This document shows, piece by piece, positions 28,001-36,168 of a stretch of 64,000 bases of DNA (the stretch's first letter is position 1; the number at the start of each line of letters is the position of its first letter). Origin of the DNA: Verrucomicrobiota bacterium (GTDB lineage: Bacteria; Verrucomicrobiota; Verrucomicrobiia; Chthoniobacterales; Terrimicrobiaceae); assembly GCA_026398275.1 (NCBI GenBank), contig JAPLTF010000063.1, positions 1 through 64,000 on the forward strand, read 5' to 3'. Under the pieces are notes generated by a model, which saw only the letters and a list, made by a program, of their open reading frames with translations, was not told where the DNA came from and did no database searches. A program made the translations under genes and the position numbers.

Positions 28001-31000
28001 GTCGGCCAGTGTCCCGGGTCTGCCCGCCACCGCCGAGTGGGGGTTTTTCCAGGGTGTTGGATTGTATCAAGGCCCGCAACGCGCCGAGCTCACGAATATC
28101 TCAATCACGGACTCCACCGCGCCATCGGCTCCCGGCAGCCTTGCCGCCGCCCGGACCAGCACCGGCGGACTGCTCACCTGGGTGAACACCTCATCCAACG
28201 CAAGCGGGGTGCGCATCGAACGTCGGCTTTCTCCCTCGGGCAGCTTTGCCCAAATCGCCTCTCTGGCCGCCGGCGTCATGACGTATGCCGACAACGCCGC
28301 CCTGCTGAATGAGACATATGAATACCGCATTCTGGCGTTCAACGACCTGGGGGATTCGAGCTTCAGCACCACAGCGATCCTCGGACCGCTCGCCGCTCCC
28401 GCCCCGCCGACCAACTTCTCGGCCGCAGGCGCGAGCCTCGGAAGCGTGGCCCTCACATGGCAAAGCGGTTCGCTTTCCACCGCCGGCTACAACATCGAAC
28501 GCCGCGCAGAGGGCACAGCAGATTTTGTTCTGATCGGCTCGACTACCTCGCTAACATTCACGGATTCCACGGCAGCTCCGGATACCGGCTACGAATACCG
28601 CATCCGCGCCACCAACTCCGTAGGCAACTCGACATTTACCACTTCGAATGCCATTGCCACCCCGAACATCCAGCCCACTCCGGTCACCACGGCAACCGGG
28701 CAAGGGGCGGATGCGCACATCAGCGAGGCGGCACCCTCGACGAATTTTGGCTCCTCGCCAACGTGGGTGGTCGAGGACACCACGGTTTTCACCGATGCGT
28801 TTTTGCGCTTCGATCTCGCGAGTGTATCGACCGGCAGTCAGTGGCTTCTGGTGGATGTTGAACTTGAGGCGACGCTGACCAATGCCATTCCAACCGCTGG
28901 CCTCGAATCCGGTGCCCAAATCGGCTTCAGCGCGTATCTCGTCTATCCTACGGCTCCAGCATGGAGCGAATCCTCCATCACATGGAACAACGCACCATGG
29001 CGATCGTCTCCCTCGTCATCCTTCACCGGCGGAAGCGATGGCCGGATTCTCGGGGAAATGGTTATGGCGGCCTCCGGCTCTGATGTTCCCGCCGGAACAG
29101 TCGCAACATTGCAGATCTGGTCGGCATCCTGGAAAACAACTCTGCTCAACACGATCACGACTGCGCTGGCCGGCTCAGACAAGAAGGTCGAGTTCTACTT
29201 CAACAGGCCAAACAACTTTCAAGCGGCAATGGCCTCGGCGGAAAACCCAACCTACGCCCCTCCCAAGCTCACGTTGAAGTTTCAAAAGCTAACCCCCAAC
29301 CGTGCGACGAATCTTGCCGGATCGGTCACCGGGTTGGGCTCGATCAGCCTCACGTGGGCGGACACCGCCACCGACGAAACCGGGTATCGCATCGAGGCGA
29401 GCACGAACGGTGGAGCCAGCTACAGCACGGTCGCCACACTTGGCGCAAATGCCACCACGATCTCGACATCATCCATCCCGGCGGTCGCGGGCAACCACCT
29501 CTATCGCGTGGTCGCCTTCAATGCCCGCGGGGACGCCACCCCAGCGCTCACGGTCACGCTTGCTCCCGGCGTCGCTCCGATTCCCCCTCCATCGATCACC
29601 ACAACCAGTCTGCCGGCCGGAAACCAGGGTAATGCGTATTCCCGAACACTGACAGCAACGGGCGGATCCGGTGCGCTCACGTGGACGATCAGCAGTGGCA
29701 GCCTGCCGGCCGGGCTGACCCTGAGCTCCGCAGGGGTCATCAGCGGCACGCCCGGCGGAACTGGCACGAGCAGCTTCACCGTGCGCGTTACCGACACCGC
29801 CAGCACCACAGATTCCCGCGCGCTCACGCTGACTATTAATGCTCCCGTGGTGACGAACGCTGTGTATGAACCCTTCAACTACACACCGGGAAGCGACCTG
29901 AACACGCAGACCCAACCGGCACAGTTTGGCGGGTGGAAGGCGGGCGCGGCTCCTGGAATCACCGCATCGGCCGGCAGTCTCGCCTATACCAATGGCGGCA
30001 CCCTGGCCACAGCCGCCAACAAGATTTCTGGCGGCAATTGGCAATCCACCGGGATGGGGATCAATTTTCCCAACAGTGCCTGGGACCCCTACAAGGTGTC
30101 CGTCGCGAATCAGTGGGGCGGCACCACCCCGGCGATCGCACAGGGGACGATGTATGTGAGTTTTCTCATGCAGAGCACAGCAGGCAACGAAGCCGCGCTG
30201 GGACTTTACACCGGGGATACCAATGCGAGTCCGTTCAGCCAGTTGGCCGTTGGCACGGCCGTTCGCGTGACGGCCGGAGGGGCGGTCACGCTGAGGGTCG
30301 CGTCCTACAACCCGGCGAATACCAACTTTGATCAGGTGGTCCAGGATGGAACGACGGGGGCCAGCCACACCGTGCAGAATGCCTCGCTCTCCGTCGCGGC
30401 AAACAGCGTCAATTTTTATGTGTTGAAGATCGAGTTTGGCGCCACCACGGATACCGTGTCCCTGTTCGTCAATCCGGCGGTGGGGGGAAGCGAGGGCACG
30501 CCCAGCGCCACGATCACGACCCCTGCGGGTGAAACGATGATCTTCCGCTCGCTCGCCGTCTTCCTCGGCTACAATGCCAACGCCAATTTTGCGGACGAAA
30601 TCCGCCTGGCCGGGACCTGGGCGGATGCCGTTCCGGCCGTTCCGCCCGCGCTCACCGGCATCGCGGCGTGGTTTGATTCGTATGGTCTGCCAACCGATGG
30701 CACCGGGAATGGTGCGCCCGGCGCGATCCTTGCCGGGGACGGGATCGCCAACCTCATGAAATACGCCCTCGGCATCGATCCGGAAGTGAGCGGCTATCAG
30801 GGTCACTACTCCACGGACATGGTCACGGTTGGAGGCGCCGATTATCTCAGCTTTACCTATATTCGACCCGAGCCTGCACCGGAGGGAGTGACCTATATTC
30901 CGCAGGCCTGCTCCGATCTGAGTTCCTGGTCGGGCAGCGGTCTGGCGGAAGTGTCTTCCACCGTCTCCGGCGGCTTGCGAACAATCACCGTCCGCGACGG

Positions 31001-31058
31001 AGCCGCAGCGGGGGACAATCCTCGCCGTTTCCTCCGGCTCAAGATAACAACACCTTAA
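25011..31058 (+). CDS. Giant exported multidomain protein: gingipain-like, FN3, Calx-beta, DNRLRE and lectin-like domains
   Basis: This 2015-aa protein has a membrane-targeting segment near residues 24-44 ending AHAQG. Residues about 145-535 follow the layout of peptidase C25 (gingipain) domains (KAVYIVGHLAVPYSG, LQVGRVDF, SMGLGETIGYSA, HTALMGDPALRLY), but the usual catalytic His and Cys motifs are not visible. Fibronectin III repeats follow. Then come a Calx-beta domain (about 730-845), a concanavalin-like domain (about 848-1035), more FN3, a DNRLRE-type domain (about 1221-1425), FN3, a putative-Ig domain, a lectin-like domain (about 1620-1875) and a C-terminal module ending RRFLRLKITTP. The last 491 residues are shared without net length change with the SASA protein encoded at 39958. 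It is probably a surface or matrix protein that holds a glycan or cells. Confidence 0.75.
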   Translation: MMLPVSKHCCDPRGFPVLGNYPHQFCLVFVALFFGLLGIQSAHAQGYPVKVSATAVSESPAQLRIEWDYENFYGTPTVRKVFRREKGDTPWGTAIATLNNAENTLSYSDTGVVVGQAYEYKVETLLNGSSSPTSTGYVSGGIRIPMPESRGKLLLLVDASQASALAPELAQLQQDLTGDGWTVLRTDLPRSVVDPATAYTPQVGADRLAEVTAVKNVITTAYHADPTNVKAVYIVGHLAVPYSGNTAPDGHWPDHHGAWPADTFYADIDGTWTDTTVDSTGAADPRNRNVPGDGKFDQTNNPTSLELQVGRVDFQNMTLFPSTAVNETELLRRYLRKAHDYRKKNGAYAAIERRAIVINAFTPGTGSPSMTTSIGGLLGRDPGLVDFPTGSRSPWFAWMEGNPSKTYLIGSAQTAGGAEGNGAGSSYDFGLRPSRSVFNVLFGSYLGDWGYTNNFMRASLAGNATGDSLGLTCFWGGRPNFYMQSMGLGETIGYSARVSQNSDYLLYASQIGAQGIHTALMGDPALRLYSVQPPQNLQAGSSSGSVALSWSASTESNLVGYLVYRGTSAAGPFIKLTASPIAQTTYTDSTASVGTAYTYLVKTLKWETTPSGTFENPSSASVATITASNAATSIPPAPTNLQVAAANSTTINLTWNDATGETSYRVERRSTPSGSFSTLTTLAANTTAYTDAGPLTAGATFYYRVIAVGSAGDSLPSQEVALSGHAGSIKFDRDVPRLSRAAGYVDVPVRRIGGSTGTVTVNFATEAGATDSARPGVDYTATSGTLTFADGETLKTARVPLLKQSPQPLHMFTMRLSSPTGGAQLINHQLTYAGSFATVLVEDPAAPVTSPWQTTVIGGSFDPGAVGQVGNDLSSIFWGGTWNSNATEDGRFIHRTVTGDKVMTMRINAPSVETAALMVRATAANNFCRMVAVRFTSGGTSSAQFWARSTEAWPWNIVSLPATASPTQVPYWARITRSGDTFIGEVSPDGNTWTVLGSASVPGLPATAEWGFFQGVGLYQGPQRAELTNISITDSTAPSAPGSLAAARTSTGGLLTWVNTSSNASGVRIERRLSPSGSFAQIASLAAGVMTYADNAALLNETYEYRILAFNDLGDSSFSTTAILGPLAAPAPPTNFSAAGASLGSVALTWQSGSLSTAGYNIERRAEGTADFVLIGSTTSLTFTDSTAAPDTGYEYRIRATNSVGNSTFTTSNAIATPNIQPTPVTTATGQGADAHISEAAPSTNFGSSPTWVVEDTTVFTDAFLRFDLASVSTGSQWLLVDVELEATLTNAIPTAGLESGAQIGFSAYLVYPTAPAWSESSITWNNAPWRSSPSSSFTGGSDGRILGEMVMAASGSDVPAGTVATLQIWSASWKTTLLNTITTALAGSDKKVEFYFNRPNNFQAAMASAENPTYAPPKLTLKFQKLTPNRATNLAGSVTGLGSISLTWADTATDETGYRIEASTNGGASYSTVATLGANATTISTSSIPAVAGNHLYRVVAFNARGDATPALTVTLAPGVAPIPPPSITTTSLPAGNQGNAYSRTLTATGGSGALTWTISSGSLPAGLTLSSAGVISGTPGGTGTSSFTVRVTDTASTTDSRALTLTINAPVVTNAVYEPFNYTPGSDLNTQTQPAQFGGWKAGAAPGITASAGSLAYTNGGTLATAANKISGGNWQSTGMGINFPNSAWDPYKVSVANQWGGTTPAIAQGTMYVSFLMQSTAGNEAALGLYTGDTNASPFSQLAVGTAVRVTAGGAVTLRVASYNPANTNFDQVVQDGTTGASHTVQNASLSVAANSVNFYVLKIEFGATTDTVSLFVNPAVGGSEGTPSATITTPAGETMIFRSLAVFLGYNANANFADEIRLAGTWADAVPAVPPALTGIAAWFDSYGLPTDGTGNGAPGAILAGDGIANLMKYALGIDPEVSGYQGHYSTDMVTVGGADYLSFTYIRPEPAPEGVTYIPQACSDLSSWSGSGLAEVSSTVSGGLRTITVRDGAAAGDNPRRFLRLKITTP

Positions 31059-31070
31059 AATACCAACACC

Positions 31071-34000
31071 TTGAATAAGTCATCGTTACTCCTCGCCGCA
31101 CTCCTCGCCATTCACCTGTGCCCCTCAGCCAAAGCTGCGGATGCCGCCGGCGGAGGCTTTCTTGATGGTGGCCTCACCGGCCAATGGTTCCCGAATCCCG
31201 ACCTGAGCGGCCCGCCCGCGTTTGAGCGCAGCGACATCCGCATCCGCTTCGATTGGGGCGACAAGCTGACCCCGGGGGGAGTGATTGCAGACGGCTTTCA
31301 GAAACTCTCGACCGACAACTACTCGGTGCGTTTCACCGGCACGCTCGTGCCGCGTTTCACGGAAACCTACACGTTCCACCTGACGGCGGATGATGGGGCG
31401 CGGCTGATCGTGACGCCCGAAGGCGGTCAGCCGGTGACGCTGGTGGACAGTTGGAACAAGGCGGGAACCCACGAGGCGAAGATGGATCTGGTTCGCGGCA
31501 AGAAGTATGCGGTGAAGCTCGAGTATGTCGAACGCACCGGCGACGCCCGGCTGATCCTGGAATGGTCGAGCGAGCACACCCCGCGCGAGGTGATCGAGGC
31601 CGCCGCCAAGATTTCCAGCAACAACCTTTATCGGGAATCACATTATACCAATGCGATCCGCACCGGGCGTTCCAACTGGGAAAATACCAAGATGGATGAG
31701 CGCGGATGGCCGCTTGGCGACGGGGATTTCATTGTGTCTGAGATCCTTGAGCCCACCCGCGGGGAGCCGCTCGAGCATGGCCGCATGCGCCTCACGTTCA
31801 AAGGCAGGGCGGATGTGAGTGTTTTTGGAAATGGCAAGGTCGAGCCGGACAGCTACGAATATGACGAGGCCACAAACACGTCTTCGGCGGTCATCATTGG
31901 CGACACCTTCTCGACCAGCAATGTGTTCAGCCTGCAATTCCGCAACACCTCGCGGGACGGCAAGCCCGGCGGCCCGGGCGGCGTGACGGACGTCAAGCTC
32001 ATGCGTCCCACGACATTCGGCGGCGAGGAAAGTTTTGCGCCGGACACTCTCTTTCACCCGGCTTTCCTCAAAGCCCATGACATCTACAGCAGCATCCGTT
32101 TTCAACGTGTGAACGATCAGGCCCGGGAGTGGAAGGACCGGGTTCCTCCCTACTGGCCCTATGATGGGAGGACCATCCCCTACTTTTACAACCAGCGCTA
32201 CAACGAGGGGAAATGGAACCTGATGGGGCAACAACAAAAGGCCCACGAGCATGAGATCATGCAGTGCAATGCGCTCGGTGCGGATTATTACGTCAGCTTT
32301 CCCCACCTGGCCACCTACGAAGGCGAAGGCTCCTACCTCCAGCAGCTCGCCCGCCTGATCCGCTATGGCAGCGACGCCGAGGGTAATCCCTACCGCGAAC
32401 CGACCGCGAATCCCGTTCATCCCCCGCTCAACCCGAACCTCAACGTCTATCTCGAAGAGAGCAACGAGCTGTGGAACTTTGCCCAGCTCGCAACTTACGC
32501 GCCATTTTACGATTACCAGCAAGAGGTCGCGGATCTCCAGGCCGAGAATGGCAAGAAATGGAAGCTGATCGACTTTGACAACACAGCCCAGGCATACGGG
32601 GGCAAGCCGACCTACGACCATTTCATGCGCTGGTGGGGGTATCGGATTGCGCTGGCGAGCGATGCGTTCCGTGCGGTCTGGGGGGATGAAAATATGCCCA
32701 TGACCAGCCCGGACCCGCGCATCCGTCCTTATTTCGGCTGGCAATACGCCAACACGAACCGCACGGCTTCCGAGCCACTCGGTTTTATCGATGCAGTGCT
32801 CAACAACCAAGCCGGAAAATTCGTGGAGAACCCGCGCCCGCCTGCCTACTACCTCTATGCCGGTGGTGGCGCAGCCTACTACAGCGCGGTCAATCCCTTC
32901 GCGCTGGTTGACTTTGGCGACGAGGTTTCCATTCCGGAAAACAGCGGCTTCGAGTCCCCTGTGGTTACGGGCCTCGTGACCAATCCCACGGTCCCCGGTT
33001 GGAAGTTTGAAGGCCAATCGGGCCTCGCAGGCCCCGGGACCCCCGACATGCCCGAACCCGCGCAGGGAAAGCAGTCCGCATGGGTCAAAGGGCCGGACGG
33101 TCGCATTAGCTTCCAACTCACCGTGCCCAAACTTGAGTCCCCCGTGCACGGCCTTGTTTTCCGCGCGGTCCTGCCGAAGGACTCCACCGCCACCGGCCCG
33201 CTCCTGCGCGTGACAGTCAACGGAACGGATGTCACTTACAAGGGTCCAGGGGCGACCCCCCGGCCTTGGGATGAAGCCATCAAGTGGAACCGCACGTCCT
33301 ACTGGGTGGGGTCCTGGTATTTTACCGAAAATTTCGACGTCAAACCCGGCGAGCCTTTCACCGTTGCATTCGAGGGGCTCCAAGACACGATCGTTTTCAT
33401 CGACGACATTCACCTGACCGGCCTCGATGCATTTTTTGCCAGCGGCATCCCGGCCAGCGGCGCAGCCATGGGGCAGGACGTGGTCGCCGGTGTGCCCTAC
33501 GATGACTCGATCCACAGTGACGGATATTGGGCCGCGCTCTACGGATTAAAATACATGACCTACGAACACGGCTGGTCGGCTGGTGGGGACTCGGGGGAAA
33601 CGCCGCTGCAGGATCATGCCAAATTCCGCGACCCGCGGGCGGCGGATTCCGTCGAACGGGCCATCGGATTTTTTCATGAGGCGGGCGGCATCAACCCGAC
33701 CTTCGGCACCTACTCGACCTGGCCCTCTTTTGACTCCACGCTGCGCGAGGAGGGGATCCTGAATGTGAATGACTGGCCGCTCTATGCCGGCCAGAAGCGG
33801 GTTCTGGCCGGATTGCCCGGCGAGCCGACCATCGCACCAAGCGTTCCGGTGACCCTCGACGGCGCCGCTCCCGTCGCCGAAATCAACAACTTGGGCGGAC
33901 GCTGGCTGGGCTACACGGTTTTCAGTGCCAAAGCCGCTTCCCTGCCAGTTCGCATCGAATTCTCCGAACCCACCGACGCACAGCTCTCCCTCAATAACAA

Positions 34001-35162
34001 GGCAATCATCGCCAGCGTGACCGGTGTGACCGAACTCGACACAACTGCTTCTTTGCAAGGCGGCATCAACAGCCTGAAGGTCCTCCTGCCCAAGGACTCC
34101 AAGGTTGCCGTTCGCTCGATCCGGGTTGGCGACGAAGCCACCCTCCTGCCCGCCCCGGCAAAGCCCACCGCCACCCTGGCCGCAGGCGGCACGGTCGAAG
34201 TCAAATGGACCCCGCCACAGGCCGGCCCCGTTCTTTGGTATGAAATCCGTCACACCGCCCCGGGCATTATTTCCGGCACCAGGCTCCACAAAGTCGAAAA
34301 CCAGCTTGCTTGGACGGTGGACAACGCACCTCCCGCCACCGGGCACACCTTCGCCATCCGCGCCTACACGGCCAAAGGTCTCACGCAGTGGAGTCCGGAC
34401 GTCTCGGTGGTCGTGCCCGCTCCACCCGCTGTCGACGAGGTCTTTGCTTTCGAGCCATTCGCCGGACCCGCCGGACGGCTGGAAAAGACCGAGGGCGGCC
34501 GCGGTTGGGCCTCGCCCTGGGGTGTGCAGGATGATGAAAAAGACAAGGAAGGCTTCGAGATTCGCACCGATTTGCCGCTCTCGCCCAACGGTGAGGCCTA
34601 TGCCACCGGCGGCCAAGTCTACCGCAGCAGCGGACGGCTTTTCGCCCTCCAGCGCCTGCCCGCATGGATGATCTCGACCGGAGAAAAGAAACGCATCGGA
34701 CGCCCAGGCACAGAAATTTGGCTGGGAGCAAAAGTCCGTCCGCAAGCCCTCGGAAAAGCCGGCGATGGCATTCTGGCCGTCAGCAGCTCGGACAGTTCAC
34801 CTGAGGTGGGCGCATGGCGCGCGGGTGTCACCATCCGCAACGGGGCATGGACGCTCTGGGCAGCCGACTCACGCGAAGAATCCAAACGCGCTTATGCGGA
34901 GAGTATTGAGCCTGCAGGTGTTGGTGAAACCGCGATGGTGGTCCTCCGGTTGGAATTCGGGGTGAGTGAATCCACCGTCTCGCTTTATCTGAACCCTGCT
35001 TCCCCGGACGCCGCGCCGGCCGCAACCTTAAAAACGGCCGACCCCCTGGCGTTCCAAACCCTCGTCTTCAACCCAGGGATCGAGGCGAACACGGGCGACA
35101 TCGACGACATCACCCTCGCCGGAACGTTCAAGGCCTTGTTGAAAGCCCAAGCCGGCCAGTGA
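31071..35162 (+). CDS. Exported PA14 protein with clan A-like hydrolase core and lectin-like C-terminus
   Basis: The frame opens with TTG at 31071, 12 bp after the previous stop; a good signal peptide follows (MNKSSLLLAALLAIHLCPSAKAA). Residues about 27-165 form a PA14 domain (GLTGQWFPNPDLSG, YTFHLTADDGARL). The central region has LEESNELWNF with E466 and MTYEHGWSAGG with E832. These two glutamates fit the acid/base ('NE') and nucleophile of clan GH-A barrels. A fibronectin III-like stretch and a C-terminal lectin-like domain follow (about 1110-1355: VLRLEFGVSESTVSLYLNP), akin to those of the 2015-aa and SASA proteins. It is paralogous in its core to the protein encoded at 45030. It is likely an extracellular polysaccharide-binding or -cleaving enzyme of an uncertain family. 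Confidence 0.65.
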   Translation: MNKSSLLLAALLAIHLCPSAKAADAAGGGFLDGGLTGQWFPNPDLSGPPAFERSDIRIRFDWGDKLTPGGVIADGFQKLSTDNYSVRFTGTLVPRFTETYTFHLTADDGARLIVTPEGGQPVTLVDSWNKAGTHEAKMDLVRGKKYAVKLEYVERTGDARLILEWSSEHTPREVIEAAAKISSNNLYRESHYTNAIRTGRSNWENTKMDERGWPLGDGDFIVSEILEPTRGEPLEHGRMRLTFKGRADVSVFGNGKVEPDSYEYDEATNTSSAVIIGDTFSTSNVFSLQFRNTSRDGKPGGPGGVTDVKLMRPTTFGGEESFAPDTLFHPAFLKAHDIYSSIRFQRVNDQAREWKDRVPPYWPYDGRTIPYFYNQRYNEGKWNLMGQQQKAHEHEIMQCNALGADYYVSFPHLATYEGEGSYLQQLARLIRYGSDAEGNPYREPTANPVHPPLNPNLNVYLEESNELWNFAQLATYAPFYDYQQEVADLQAENGKKWKLIDFDNTAQAYGGKPTYDHFMRWWGYRIALASDAFRAVWGDENMPMTSPDPRIRPYFGWQYANTNRTASEPLGFIDAVLNNQAGKFVENPRPPAYYLYAGGGAAYYSAVNPFALVDFGDEVSIPENSGFESPVVTGLVTNPTVPGWKFEGQSGLAGPGTPDMPEPAQGKQSAWVKGPDGRISFQLTVPKLESPVHGLVFRAVLPKDSTATGPLLRVTVNGTDVTYKGPGATPRPWDEAIKWNRTSYWVGSWYFTENFDVKPGEPFTVAFEGLQDTIVFIDDIHLTGLDAFFASGIPASGAAMGQDVVAGVPYDDSIHSDGYWAALYGLKYMTYEHGWSAGGDSGETPLQDHAKFRDPRAADSVERAIGFFHEAGGINPTFGTYSTWPSFDSTLREEGILNVNDWPLYAGQKRVLAGLPGEPTIAPSVPVTLDGAAPVAEINNLGGRWLGYTVFSAKAASLPVRIEFSEPTDAQLSLNNKAIIASVTGVTELDTTASLQGGINSLKVLLPKDSKVAVRSIRVGDEATLLPAPAKPTATLAAGGTVEVKWTPPQAGPVLWYEIRHTAPGIISGTRLHKVENQLAWTVDNAPPATGHTFAIRAYTAKGLTQWSPDVSVVVPAPPAVDEVFAFEPFAGPAGRLEKTEGGRGWASPWGVQDDEKDKEGFEIRTDLPLSPNGEAYATGGQVYRSSGRLFALQRLPAWMISTGEKKRIGRPGTEIWLGAKVRPQALGKAGDGILAVSSSDSSPEVGAWRAGVTIRNGAWTLWAADSREESKRAYAESIEPAGVGETAMVVLRLEFGVSESTVSLYLNPASPDAAPAATLKTADPLAFQTLVFNPGIEANTGDIDDITLAGTFKALLKAQAGQ

Positions 35163-35200
35163 ACCGCCTCGACGCAAATGCCCATTCTTCGAAATCACTT

Positions 35201-36163
35201 ATGAACATCACTATGCGCTCCCTCCTTCTATCCATCGCCGCTGCCGGCGTCCTGCTGCCCTCAACTTCCCGCGCCGAAGACGCCCTGCGGGTTTACTACA
35301 TTGGCAACAGCGTCACGGACGCCCTCAACTACCCGGCCTTGGCGGAGTTGGCGCAATCCCGGGGCACCAAAATTGACTGGGGGCGCACGATGATCCCCGG
35401 CGCGCCGCTGGAGTGGATCTACACGCATCCCGGCGACGGGTTTCAAAATCCACCCTTTGGCACGTGGGAAAAAGCCCTGAACGATTTTGCCTGGGATGCC
35501 GTTTCGCTCCAGCCCTTCGACCGGCGGTTTAGCAACCCGAACGCGCAAACCGGCGAAGACCTCGGCGACCTCGCGCTCATCTGCAAATTTGCGGAGATGG
35601 CGGCCAAGAAGAATCCCGACGTGCAAATCTACATCCTCGCCCGCTGGCCGCGCATCACGTCGGACGGGAAAGATCCTGGGTTTGACAAAAACGACTACGA
35701 TCCGTCAAAGCCGGGGAGCGGCGCGGACCTGTCCGCGGCTGATACCTTTCAAGAGCGCTGGAACGCGCCCTATAAAGCCGAGGGCTACGATCTGACGAAT
35801 GAGGCGGCGGATTACTTCGACCAGTTGCTCGTCGCCGTGACTGATCAGGCGACCTTTCTGAAAAAGCCGCCGCTGCTTGTTCCCGTCGGGCATGTGATGG
35901 CGGCCCTGGATCAGAAAATGCAGGCCGGCAAGGTTCCGGGCTATACGAACATCTATCAATTTTACCGCGATCCCATCCATCTGAGCGAATCCGGTTCGTA
36001 TCTGGTCGGCTGCACGTATTTTGCCTGCCTGCTCAAACAGTCGCCGGTCGGGCTTCCAACGGCACCTTATGGCACCATCGACCCGGAGCTTGCCAAAATC
36101 ATCCAGGAAACCGCATGGGAAGTTGTCAGCAATCACCCGAAGAGCGGCGTGAAAAAAAACTAA
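35201..36163 (+). CDS. Secreted SGNH-type hydrolase
   Basis: I choose ATG 35201 (MNITMRSLLLS), giving 320 aa with a signal peptide ending near residue 25 (STSRAEDA). A GTG at 35159 overlaps the previous stop as GTGA but would create an implausibly long pre-signal region. YYIGNSVTD places a candidate nucleophile at S37, and YRDPIHLSESGS gives D257 and H260, the same arrangement as in the larger protein encoded at 11837-13975. The C-terminal ELAKIIQETAWEVVSNHP is also shared with that protein. It is probably an acetyl- or feruloyl-esterase-like enzyme acting on the same exported substrate as its neighbours, though that substrate is not shown by sequence. Confidence 0.75.
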   Translation: MNITMRSLLLSIAAAGVLLPSTSRAEDALRVYYIGNSVTDALNYPALAELAQSRGTKIDWGRTMIPGAPLEWIYTHPGDGFQNPPFGTWEKALNDFAWDAVSLQPFDRRFSNPNAQTGEDLGDLALICKFAEMAAKKNPDVQIYILARWPRITSDGKDPGFDKNDYDPSKPGSGADLSAADTFQERWNAPYKAEGYDLTNEAADYFDQLLVAVTDQATFLKKPPLLVPVGHVMAALDQKMQAGKVPGYTNIYQFYRDPIHLSESGSYLVGCTYFACLLKQSPVGLPTAPYGTIDPELAKIIQETAWEVVSNHPKSGVKKN

Positions 36164-36168
36164 GCCTA